From contig JASHYZ010000626.1 in assembly GCA_030042795.1 (NCBI GenBank), positions 1 to 8,318 of the forward strand: a stretch of 8,318 nucleotides of DNA, in the 5' to 3' direction. How positions within the stretch are numbered: position 1 is the first letter of the stretch; each line of letters begins with the position of its first letter. The position numbers were made by a program, and so were the translations under genes. Shown here piece by piece: positions 1-6,149 of this stretch. A model generated the notes under the pieces. It did no database searches. It saw only the letters and a program-made list of their open reading frames with translations, and had not been told where the DNA came from. The DNA is from Terriglobia bacterium (lineage in GTDB: Bacteria > Acidobacteriota > Terriglobia > UBA7540).

Positions 1-1
1 C

Positions 2-1276
2 GCTCCCTACTACGACAAGACCGAGGAACTGATCGGTGTTTTCGGTACCCAGGAAGGCCTGGAAAACACGCCTGACGGCAAATTTCTGCCAGCGCCGCGG
101 CCGCGCTGCTACGAACTGGTGATTCAGCAGGCTTCCCGAAAGCTCGGAATCCCCTGCGTGGCCTCGCGACTTTCGATCCTGACCCGTCCCCTGAACGGGC
201 GTCCGGCCTGTCATTACTGCGCGCAGTGCGGCCGAAGCTGCGCTACTTCCTCCAATTTCTCCTCGCCAACGGTGCTGCTGCCTCCCGCGCAGGCCACGGG
301 TAACGTTGAAATCCGCTGCGACGCCATGGTGCGGGAAATCCTCGTCAACCGCGAAGGGCTGGCCACCGGCGTCTCCTACGTCGACAAGAAGACCCGCAAA
401 GAAATGCAGGTGCGCGGGAAAATCGTGGTGCTGGCCGCGAGCGCCTGCGAATCCGCGCGATTGATGTTGAACTCGCGCAGCCCGCAGCATCCCAACGGAC
501 TCGCCAATGAAAGCAATCTGGTGGGCAAGTACCTGATGGATACCGTGGGGACAGACGGCGCCGGCTTCATCCCTGGCTTGATGGACGTGCCCGCGCACAA
601 CTGCGACGGCACAGGTGGCATGCACGTTTACATGCCTTGGTGGAATTACGGCAGGCAGCTTCGGAACGAAATGCCCTTTGCCCGCGGATACCACATCGAG
701 CTGGGAGGAGGCAAAGGGATGCCGAACGTGGGTGACTTTGACGGCAGCGAACAGTTCCTTGGAGGCGGTTATGGTGTGGAGCTCAAACGCAAGGTGCGCA
801 AGTTCTACGGTTCCTTCATAGGCTTTGCTTGCCGTGGTGAAATGATTCCCAATGAAGACAGCTATTGTGAGATCGATCGCAACACGGTGGACGAGTGGGG
901 CATCCCGGTGCTGAAATTCCACTTCAAGTGGAGCCAGGATGAAATCCTGATGGCGCGCCACGCCCAGGAGACCTTCCGCGAGCTGATCCTCACCATGGGC
1001 GGTGAAGTGGTGCAGTCCGCGGGCCCGGAAAGCAACTGGGGAATTCATCCTGGCGGAGAGATCATCCATGAAGTGGGCACCGCCCTGATGGGCGACGACC
1101 GCCGGAAGTCCGTCCTTAATCCATACTGCCAGGCTTGGGAGTGCAAGAACCTGTTCGCGACCGATGGCGCTCCCTTCGTATCCAATGCGGACAAGAATCC
1201 CACACTTTCCATCATGGCGCTCGCTTGGCGTACATCCGAGTACGCCGCGGACCAGGTCAGGAAGCTGAATATTTGA
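2..1276 (+). CDS. GMC-family FAD-dependent oxidoreductase, 3' part (5' end outside window)
   Basis: The frame is open from base 2 to the TGA at 1274-1276 (424 residues), so the gene begins before the window; the GTG at 119 is only an internal codon. The N-terminal FAD-binding Rossmann motif would lie in the missing part, roughly 100-150 residues judging from relatives. The C-terminal GMC signature is clear: HEVGTALMG with the catalytic-type His at residue 356 (base 1067), then NLFATDGAPF and NPTLSIMALAWR with the paired Asn at residue 399 (base 1196). Four cysteines spaced C-x2-C-x2-C-x3-C (residues 70, 73, 76, 80; bases 209-241) lie in the middle. By family such enzymes oxidise sugars or alcohols with FAD and pass electrons to a membrane acceptor. 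The next gene encodes a gluconate-dehydrogenase-type subunit 3, which supports an exported dehydrogenase complex. The substrate cannot be told from sequence. Confidence 0.93.
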   Translation, partial: APYYDKTEELIGVFGTQEGLENTPDGKFLPAPRPRCYELVIQQASRKLGIPCVASRLSILTRPLNGRPACHYCAQCGRSCATSSNFSSPTVLLPPAQATGNVEIRCDAMVREILVNREGLATGVSYVDKKTRKEMQVRGKIVVLAASACESARLMLNSRSPQHPNGLANESNLVGKYLMDTVGTDGAGFIPGLMDVPAHNCDGTGGMHVYMPWWNYGRQLRNEMPFARGYHIELGGGKGMPNVGDFDGSEQFLGGGYGVELKRKVRKFYGSFIGFACRGEMIPNEDSYCEIDRNTVDEWGIPVLKFHFKWSQDEILMARHAQETFRELILTMGGEVVQSAGPESNWGIHPGGEIIHEVGTALMGDDRRKSVLNPYCQAWECKNLFATDGAPFVSNADKNPTLSIMALAWRTSEYAADQVRKLNI

Positions 1277-1339
1277 GGCTCAGGGTTCCTCTCTTTGGCC
1301 AAATTCGGAGTCGCGGCGCCAAGGTTCGGGAGGGCGCGT

Positions 1340-1372
1340 GGCGCAAGGTGCGCCGCGGCGCGGGTTCGCCGC
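1340..1372 (+). other. Two adjacent GC-rich hairpins between the oxidoreductase and its subunit 3 gene
   Basis: The first hairpin pairs GGCGCA (1340-1345) with TGCGCC (1349-1354) around a 3-nt loop. The second pairs GCGGCG (1355-1360) with CGCCGC (1367-1372) around a 6-nt loop. Both stems are perfect and they abut. No T-run follows, so an intrinsic terminator is unlikely. They could stabilise or partly separate the two coding parts of one transcript, or be chance folds in very GC-rich DNA. The 141-nt gap is otherwise empty of recognisable signals. Confidence 0.4.
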
Positions 1373-1417
1373 AGAGTTGTAAGGGAAAATCATACTTTGC
1401 ATGACGGGAGAGATGCT

Positions 1418-2056
1418 ATGAACAACAACGAAGCCAATAAAGCTCACGACGGCCTGAAGCGGCGCGAAATGCTGAAAGTGCTCGGGGCCGTGCCGGCAGC
1501 GGCTTTGCTGCCCGCAGGGGCTGCGGTGGCTGAAATGTCGATGCCGCATACCAGTGCGATGAGCGCGGCAGTACCAGCGGCTGCGGCCGCGTACGGGCCG
1601 AAGACGCTCAGCGCGCACGAGTACAAGACCGTGACGGTGCTCAGTGACATCATCATTCCCGCTGACGAACGCAGCGGCAGCGCCACACAGGCGGACGTGC
1701 CGGAATTCATCGATGACTGGTTGGGCGTCACTGATGGCTCCCAACTTGACTCGGTGCGCGGCGGCATCACCTGGCTCGACCTCGAATCGAACCGCGCTTA
1801 TGGTCACGATTTCATTGACGCCTCCGACAGTGAAAAGAAGCAGCTTCTTGACCGCATCGCTTATCCCAAAACGGCAGCGCCTGAAGACGCAGCCGGCGTG
1901 GTTTTTTTCAACCAGATTCGCAACCTCGTGCTCAGCGGGTTCTACTCCAGCAAGATGGGAATTGACGATCTTCCGTATCTCGGCAACAAAATGCTGTCGG
2001 AGTGGAACGGCTGCCCGCCGAACGTACTGGCGAAGCTGGGAGTTAAGTACAGCTGA
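1418..2056 (+). CDS. Gluconate 2-dehydrogenase subunit 3 family protein with Tat signal
   Basis: The ATG at 1418 is preceded by GGGAGAG (1406-1412), a good ribosome binding site at normal spacing, and gives 212 residues. The longer frame from 1295 would add an Arg-rich tail and bury the signal peptide. Residues 14-20 read KRREMLK, a twin-arginine motif, followed by a hydrophobic stretch (21-38) ending in AVA, a plausible signal peptidase site near residue 38. The mature part contains the family pattern HEYKTVTVLSDIIIPADE (about 67-84), then an Asp/Glu-rich helical region and a C-terminal SGFYSSKMG...YLGN segment. Members are small non-catalytic partners of GMC flavoproteins, and the folded complex is thought to leave the cytoplasm through the Tat signal of the small subunit. 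Lying 141 bp after the flavoprotein gene on the same strand fits that role. Electron transfer to a cytochrome c subunit is typical, but none is seen here. Confidence 0.9.
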   Translation: MNNNEANKAHDGLKRREMLKVLGAVPAAALLPAGAAVAEMSMPHTSAMSAAVPAAAAAYGPKTLSAHEYKTVTVLSDIIIPADERSGSATQADVPEFIDDWLGVTDGSQLDSVRGGITWLDLESNRAYGHDFIDASDSEKKQLLDRIAYPKTAAPEDAAGVVFFNQIRNLVLSGFYSSKMGIDDLPYLGNKMLSEWNGCPPNVLAKLGVKYS

Positions 2057-2128
2057 GGCCCAAGAAGTAGAAATATAGCTTGGTGTGCTTGCTGTCTGGA
2101 ATTGAGCGCGTCGCACAGAACGGTGCTC

Positions 2129-2153
2129 AGGCAACCACCTGAAGGTGCTGCCT
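2129..2153 (+). promoter_or_regulatory. Stem-loop enclosing the pyrR ribosome binding site
   Basis: AGGCA (2129-2133) pairs with TGCCT (2149-2153). After a small 2x1 internal loop, CACC (2136-2139) pairs with GGTG (2144-2147) around a TGAA tetraloop. The only Shine-Dalgarno-like sequence for the ATG at 2156, GAAGGTG (2141-2147), sits in the loop and inner stem, so folding would hide it. PyrR proteins bind RNA hairpins in leaders of pyrimidine genes, and in mycobacteria a PyrR-binding leader is reported to control translation. Autoregulation is therefore possible here. I do not see a convincing match to the Bacillus PyrR binding-loop consensus, so the link is inference. Confidence 0.45.
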
Positions 2154-2155
2154 AC

Positions 2156-2740
2156 ATGACTGACTCGGTTGCCGCGATGCCAAGCCATAAGCCCGGCGTG
2201 CGCGAGAAGTCGCAGCTCCTATCAGGCCGCGAAATCGAGCGCTCCCTCACGCGGCTCGCTTATGAAATTGTCGAGCGCAACAACGGCGCGGGTGCGCTTG
2301 TTGTTGTCGGCGTGCACCGTCGCGGCGCGCCGCTGGCCGAGCGCCTGGCGGCCAAGATCAGCGAAGTTGAAGCGGTGAAGGTGCCGGTCGCCGCCCTCGA
2401 CATCACCTTCTACCGCGACGATCTTTCCACCATCGATGAAAAGCCCGTTGTCAAGAAGTCGCTGCTTCCATTTCCGGTGGAAGGCCGAACCGTGATTCTG
2501 GTCGATGACGTCCTTTACACCGGACGCACCACGCGCGCAGCCCTGGACGCGCTGGTGGATCAAGGCCGTCCGCGCCGCGTCGAGCTTTGCGTGCTCATTG
2601 ACCGCGGCCATCGCGAACTGCCCATTCAGGCCGATTACGTCGGTCGCCACGTGCAAACCTCCGACAATGAAGTCATCGAAGTCCGCCTCCAGGAGATCGA
2701 CCGCGAAGAGCGCGTGATGCTTTGCGAGCGTGTGGATTAG
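2156..2740 (+). CDS. pyrR: PyrR bifunctional pyrimidine regulator / uracil phosphoribosyltransferase
   Basis: The protein (194 residues from the ATG at 2156) belongs to the type I phosphoribosyltransferases. The PRPP-binding loop is explicit at about 114-126, with VDDVLYTGRTT matching the PyrR signature. Earlier PyrR landmarks are GVHRRGAPLAERLA (52-65), LDITFYRDDLS (81-91) and the late VGRHVQTS block (162-169). In the family, PyrR senses UMP/UTP and binds pyr mRNA leaders; many members also convert uracil plus PRPP to UMP. A TTG at 2102 would extend the frame by 18 residues, but the ATG has GAAGGTG eight bases upstream and gives a length close to the usual 180. The 99-bp gap from the preceding stop shows no clear promoter. 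pyrB and pyrC, common followers of pyrR, are absent; the next gene faces it on the other strand. Confidence 0.95.
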   Translation: MTDSVAAMPSHKPGVREKSQLLSGREIERSLTRLAYEIVERNNGAGALVVVGVHRRGAPLAERLAAKISEVEAVKVPVAALDITFYRDDLSTIDEKPVVKKSLLPFPVEGRTVILVDDVLYTGRTTRAALDALVDQGRPRRVELCVLIDRGHRELPIQADYVGRHVQTSDNEVIEVRLQEIDREERVMLCERVD

Positions 2741-2798
2741 CACCGGATAGCCTCAGCGTACCCATCCTTGCCGACTACATCTTGAAAAGCCGCATCGG

Positions 2799-3152
2799 TT
2801 ATGTCCGTTGAGCAGTGGAGGCTTGGCTTACAGATAATCGGCGGTGTTGCCAAAGCGCGCCGAGGCTCTTTCGGCCTCGCGCCAAGGCGGCGAGGTCTTG
2901 CACGAGCAGCGTGAGCAAGCCGGGCGCGGTGACGACGATGTTGCGATTGTAGGCCAGAGCCTGACGGAGGTGGCCGTGAAAGAAAGCAGCCAAAGCGCGC
3001 GTGGAACCGCACGCCGGGCAACTGGCAATGTGAAAGAGATGACGCCACAGGCACAGGTCAGGCCCGCGGGCGAGCAGCTCCGGCGGCACCAGGCAAAAAC
3101 CCGCCAGCGCACCGAGTAACACGGCAACACGCGGGATCCCCTGTGCGAACAT
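2799..3152 (-). CDS. DUF2752 family small membrane protein
   Basis: The 117-residue product carries the DUF2752 core: a Cys (34) near CLWRHLF, then CPACGSTRAL (45-54), followed by a Gly-His-Leu-x2-Ala-Leu-x-Tyr-Asn block (about 60-69), equivalent to the family pattern CPxCGxTRA...G...Al.yNp. A hydrophobic segment at about 7-24 and another at 70-90 flank it, consistent with an inner-membrane protein. Function is unknown; the paired cysteines suggest metal or redox chemistry, but nothing here proves it. The start is uncertain: ATG at 3152 has no clear ribosome binding site, and a TTG at 3182 would add ten residues. It lies on the same strand as the upstream TPR gene, 109 bp from its stop, and converges with pyrR. 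No intrinsic terminator is evident in the 58 bp between the two stops. Confidence 0.8.
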   Translation of the reverse strand: MFAQGIPRVAVLLGALAGFCLVPPELLARGPDLCLWRHLFHIASCPACGSTRALAAFFHGHLRQALAYNRNIVVTAPGLLTLLVQDLAALARGRKSLGALWQHRRLSVSQASTAQRT

Positions 3153-3225
3153 TTTCGGGTTGTTTAAGCCGCCCCGGGACAAGTTGAGAGCCTAGATACA
3201 AAGCCTACACCAGGATACAAGATCG

Positions 3226-3253
3226 CTTCGCCGTGAACAACACTCCGGCGAAG
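3226..3253 (-). other. Perfect 8-bp hairpin just after the TPR gene
   Basis: CTTCGCCG (3226-3233) and CGGCGAAG (3246-3253) form a perfect 8-bp stem with a 12-nt loop, starting nine bases past the TPR gene stop codon. On the minus transcript the stem is followed by CGATCTTGTATC, which is not a proper U-run, so it is at best a weak terminator, a 3' stabilising hairpin, or a processing site before the DUF2752 gene. Confidence 0.35.
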
Positions 3254-3261
3254 GCGGCACA

Positions 3262-4596
3262 TCAGTTACCGCCAGCCCCGTCGTTACCGAGCAACAGCCT
3301 GCGCACGTCGTCCCGAAGCTTCTCGTCCCCGCTCGCGGACTGCTTTCGAAGCCGATCGTATTCCGCCAGCTCGGCCTCGGCTCTATCCGTCTGACCCGCG
3401 CGCTGGTAAACCTGAGCCACGCGGTAATGAGCCTCTGCGAAGCCGGGTTGTAACGCGATGACGCGCTCGAACTCCTCTAGAGCTTGCTCATCCCGATGTT
3501 GCCCGGAAAGCACAACGCCGAGCTGAAAGTGAGCGTCCACCAGCGAGGGATCGAGCGCAAGCGCGGAGCGGAGGGCCTGTTCCACGCGGTCCGCATCAGC
3601 CGGATTCCGGCCTGCCGCGCCGCTGCGCCAGAGGCAGAACGCATAGTAGTACTGTGCGGCAGCATCTTTCGGCTGGCTCTTCGCGTACCTCTCGAAGCGC
3701 GAGAGCACCTCTTCGGTTTTCAGAGGCGACGCGGCGTACGTCTGAGCCAGGAAGAAGTACGCGGCGCGTTCGGAAGGGTTCAGGTCCACGGCCCTGCAGA
3801 GCGCGTCGAGCGCATCGGCGTAGCGACCGCTGGAATAGTCGGCCACGCCGAGTCCCAAAAGCAGTCTGGCGGAACGCGGATAGCGCGCTGTTGCTTGCTG
3901 AAAGAAGCTAATCGCCTGTTGGTAGTCGCCCTGCAACAAAAGGCCGTTGCCGCGGCTGAAGGTCTGTAACTCCTCATCGGTACGGTTCGGTGATCCTGCC
4001 CCTCCGGCGATCTCCCCCAGAGCGGCCCGCATTTGCGCACCTTGCGCCTGCGAGGAGTAGCCTCCGGCATCCACCGATCCTGGGACTCCGCCAGGCTTGA
4101 GAGGGGCCGAATCAGAAAACTGGAAGACGGTGTCCACTTGCTTCGAGCGCGCAACGCACGCTGCCTGGTTAGAGGGCTCAACTGAGGACTCCAGAGTGGC
4201 GATCATGGTTTGCTCGCGGCCTGGTTCGATGCGGAAGCTGCCGCGCCACACCCGATAACACGGAGCTTCGACGGCGAGGTCATAGGCTCCGGCGGCCAGT
4301 TGTGAACTGAGGTAGGCACCGTCGCTCCCGGTGAGGGCCTTCAAATTGGGTGGCTTGCCTGCGAGCCCGATCGAAAGCTCAGCGCCGGTGACTTTTACGC
4401 CCGATGACGTCACGACGGTCACCCGAAGCGTTCCCTGATCCTGGTCCGCGCCCTGCGCTGACCCCTGGCCCGCTCCGCTCACGATAAGGGCAGGCCAAAA
4501 TGCCACCCGAGCCTGGAGGCAAGACCGTCGGGCTATCAATCCGGCAGCCCCGAGGAGGCTAACCATTACAAGTATGCCTAGCTTACTTTTGGGCAC
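3262..4596 (-). CDS. Secreted protein with carboxypeptidase-regulatory-like domain and TPR repeats
   Basis: A 444-residue product. The N terminus has a Lys-containing start and hydrophobic run (about 6-22), then a second hydrophobic stretch (31-41) ending near GSAQG (45-49), so export is likely but the exact signal is unclear. Residues about 55-137 look like a carboxypeptidase-regulatory (beta-sandwich) domain: GTLRVTVV, GAELSI, TGSDGAY, LAAGAYDLAVEAPCY. A Gly/Ser/Gln-rich linker (about 160-205) leads to about six TPR units (208-420), seen in repeats such as GNGLLLQGDYQQAISFFQQA, LGLGVADYSSGRYADALDAL and FQLGVVLSGQHRDEQALEEF. Such proteins act as protein-interaction scaffolds; no catalytic motif is seen. 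The chosen GTG start at 4596 lacks a good ribosome binding site, and an ATG at 4566 is possible. It lies 37 bp after the guanylyltransferase gene on the same strand, so co-transcription is plausible. No specific function is assigned. Confidence 0.85.
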   Translation of the reverse strand: MPKSKLGILVMVSLLGAAGLIARRSCLQARVAFWPALIVSGAGQGSAQGADQDQGTLRVTVVTSSGVKVTGAELSIGLAGKPPNLKALTGSDGAYLSSQLAAGAYDLAVEAPCYRVWRGSFRIEPGREQTMIATLESSVEPSNQAACVARSKQVDTVFQFSDSAPLKPGGVPGSVDAGGYSSQAQGAQMRAALGEIAGGAGSPNRTDEELQTFSRGNGLLLQGDYQQAISFFQQATARYPRSARLLLGLGVADYSSGRYADALDALCRAVDLNPSERAAYFFLAQTYAASPLKTEEVLSRFERYAKSQPKDAAAQYYYAFCLWRSGAAGRNPADADRVEQALRSALALDPSLVDAHFQLGVVLSGQHRDEQALEEFERVIALQPGFAEAHYRVAQVYQRAGQTDRAEAELAEYDRLRKQSASGDEKLRDDVRRLLLGNDGAGGN

Positions 4597-4604
4597 GATG
4601 CGTC

Positions 4605-4619
4605 GCGGGCAAGCCCCGC
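4605..4619. other. Short GC-rich inverted repeat between guanylyltransferase and TPR genes
   Basis: GCGGG (4605-4609) can pair with CCCGC (4615-4619) around a 5-nt loop. On the plus strand it is followed by TTCTT, but no plus-strand gene ends here. On the minus strand no T-run follows, so it is not a convincing terminator for the guanylyltransferase gene. Confidence 0.25.
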
Positions 4620-4633
4620 CTTCTTAAAACGTG

Positions 4634-5728
4634 TTACAAAAGGTCTTTCCACCCCTGACGTTCCATTTCGACCACAGCTTTTCCGATGTCCTGTGACCGG
4701 TTCCGGTCAGCAACCACAATCGCGTCCGGGGTCTCGACAATAATCAGGTCTCGCACTCCGACGGCCGCTACGAATTTGCCGGCGACAATCAGATTTCCTT
4801 CAGCGCCCAGGCAAAGGCTGCGCTGCGGCCGCACATTCCCTTGCCCATCCTTGGGCCGCAGCGCGTAAACCTCAGACCAGCTTCCCACATCGCTCCACCC
4901 GAGGTCCGCTGCCACAACATAAACCTCGTCCGCCTTTTCCGCCACGGCGTAGTCGATGGAGATTTTTTCAAGCTTGGGATAAATCCGCGCAAGGGTTTTG
5001 GTGTTTTGTGCGCCGCCGGCCCGGGCAATGCGAACCAGGTCGCGCGCCATCTCGGGTTTGAAGCGGCGCAGATTGGCGAGCAGCGTGGAGGCCCGCCACA
5101 CAAACATGCCGCCGTTCCAAAGGTAGTCTCCCGAGGCCACGTACTTCGCGGCCACCGGCGCTTTCGGCTTCTCCTTGAAGCTTTCCACCCCGTAGATTTT
5201 TTGTCCTTCGAGCTCTGCTGCGAAATCGCTGCGGTGGATGTACCCAAAACCGGTGTGGGCAGAACTCGGTTTGAGCCCGATCAGCAGTGACCGGCCCTCC
5301 ATCCACGCCCATCGCAGCGCGGCACGAAGCGCGCGCCGGAAGACAGCCGGCTTGGCGATGAGGTGGTCGGAAGGCAACACCACCATCATGCCTTCGGGGT
5401 CGAGCCGCAGAATTTCGTGCGCTGCCAGGCCGAGGCTGGGCGCCGTGTTGCGCGCGGCCGGCTCAGCGACGATCTGCGCAGGCGGCACTCGCGGCAGGAG
5501 AGCAGCGATTCTGTCCTTGAGCAGCGTATTCGTGAAGACGAACGTGCGCTCCGGAGGAATCAGCGCCTGAATGCGCTCCGCCGCACGTTCCAACAAGGTT
5601 CCGGCGCCGAAGACGCCTTCCAAAAGCTGCTTGGGACGTTCGCGCCGGCTGGCGGGCCAGAAGCGCGTGCCGCTACCGCCAGCGAGAATTACGGCGTAGG
5701 AGTGATTGAAAATCGAGTCGCGAGTCAT
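4634..5728 (-). CDS. manC: Mannose-1-phosphate guanylyltransferase (GDP-mannose pyrophosphorylase), single domain
   Basis: The enzyme makes GDP-mannose from mannose-1-phosphate and GTP in the cytoplasm, for glycans and exopolysaccharide. The nucleotidyltransferase signature is intact: AVILAGGSGTRFWP then SR-x3-PKQLL (12-36), EPAARNTAPS (89-98), the metal-site LPSDH (118-122), TGFGYI (159-164), FKEKP (184-188), LWNGGMFVW (203-211), SIDYAVAEK (257-265) and DLGWSDVGSW (275-284). At 364 residues it has only this domain; the C-terminal isomerase cupin found in bifunctional homologues is absent, which agrees with a separate isomerase gene upstream. The ATG at 5728 starts just before the conserved region. 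A GTG at 5842 would add 38 residues with no family character, so the shorter start is preferred although its ribosome binding site is weak. Phosphomannomutase is not in this window. Confidence 0.94.
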   Translation of the reverse strand: MTRDSIFNHSYAVILAGGSGTRFWPASRRERPKQLLEGVFGAGTLLERAAERIQALIPPERTFVFTNTLLKDRIAALLPRVPPAQIVAEPAARNTAPSLGLAAHEILRLDPEGMMVVLPSDHLIAKPAVFRRALRAALRWAWMEGRSLLIGLKPSSAHTGFGYIHRSDFAAELEGQKIYGVESFKEKPKAPVAAKYVASGDYLWNGGMFVWRASTLLANLRRFKPEMARDLVRIARAGGAQNTKTLARIYPKLEKISIDYAVAEKADEVYVVAADLGWSDVGSWSEVYALRPKDGQGNVRPQRSLCLGAEGNLIVAGKFVAAVGVRDLIIVETPDAIVVADRNRSQDIGKAVVEMERQGWKDLL

Positions 5729-5794
5729 TGGCAGAGTCAACAGTTCACAGTCGAAAGTCAAAGTTAGCCGCGCATCGACATAGCCCAAGTGAGA

Positions 5795-5820
5795 TGCCAG
5801 AGAGCGCAGAATTTCTGGCA
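5795..5820. other. Inverted repeat in the manC upstream region
   Basis: TGCCAGA (5795-5801) and TCTGGCA (5814-5820) form a perfect 7-bp inverted repeat, centred about 80 bp upstream of the manC ATG. It could be a leader hairpin or a dyad operator. No matching -10 element could be placed near it, so a role is not established. Confidence 0.3.
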
Positions 5821-5853
5821 GCCGGCCCGAGCTCAATGGCACTTCTGACAGCC

Positions 5854-6144
5854 AAAGAAAAACTCAACACGGAGGCCGCTGAGGCCTCACAGAGAACACA
5901 GCGCGGCTTCGCCGCAACCAAAGTGGAGTTCTCCGTGACCTCTGTGCCTAGAAGTCTCTAACGCGGAGTTCACGGAGGTTCTGTGGCCTCAGTGTTGAAG
6001 GCTTTTGGCCACAGAGGGCACGGAGAATACCTCTGTACTACTAATGATGAAAGTGTTTGCGGCTTGCACAAATTCTTCCAGACCCGTTTGGTTGCGGCTA
6101 CGCCGCGCTATAGCCTCCGTGATCTCTGTGGTGAATTTTTCTTT
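5854..6144. repeat. MITE-like composite palindromic repeat, about 291 bp
   Basis: This fills most of the 470-bp gene-free gap between manC and the isomerase gene. The outer 32 bases (5854-5885) match the reverse complement of 6113-6144 at 25 of 32 positions, both beginning AAAGAAAAA. Inside, CTCCGTGACCTCTGTG (5931-5946) recurs at 6115-6130 with one difference, and in inverted form at 6010-6025 with one difference. CACGGAG or its complement appears five times. Two centres have the same form, GCGGC-TTC-GCCGC (5903-5915) and GCGGC-TAC-GCCGC (6094-6106). There is no convincing ORF, no transposase and no clear target-site duplication. It could be a small non-autonomous element, two nested copies of a dispersed palindromic unit, or a structured intergenic RNA. 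Confidence 0.7.
5980..6015. repeat. Perfect 9-bp inverted repeat at the centre of the composite element
   Basis: TCTGTGGCC (5980-5988) and GGCCACAGA (6007-6015) are perfect complements separated by 18 nt. This arrangement sits between the two GCGGC hairpins and suggests that two palindromic units are joined back to back here. Confidence 0.55.
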
Positions 6145-6149
6145 TGCTT

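Noticed and set aside
1295..1417. Longer start for the subunit-3 gene
   Set aside because: It would put an Arg-rich 41-residue tail before the Tat signal, while the ATG at 1418 has a clear GGGAGAG ribosome binding site.
2057..2155. Promoter for pyrR
   Set aside because: No -35/-10 pair with acceptable spacing could be placed; TTGGTG at 2080-2085 has no suitable partner.
1280..2188. Long minus-strand open frame opposite the subunit-3 gene
   Set aside because: It is antisense to a well-supported gene with a Tat signal and family motifs; its protein is Arg/His-rich, as expected of a GC-rich shadow frame.
2857..2882. GC-rich hairpin (GAGGC/GCCTC with GCGC extensions) inside the DUF2752 gene
   Set aside because: It lies within coding sequence, has no T-run after it and is readily explained by GC-rich Ala, Arg and Gly codons.
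5716..5761. Repeated AGTC tetramers around the manC start, including AGTCAA at 5735-5740 and 5756-5761
   Set aside because: Spacing is irregular (7, 12, 14 and 7 bp) and the motif is very short; a TTGACT -35 match on the minus strand has no -10 partner at the right distance.
5728..5842. N-terminal extension of the guanylyltransferase from a GTG at 5842
   Set aside because: The extra 38 residues show no family motif, and the ATG at 5728 places the nucleotide-binding signature at the usual distance from the start.
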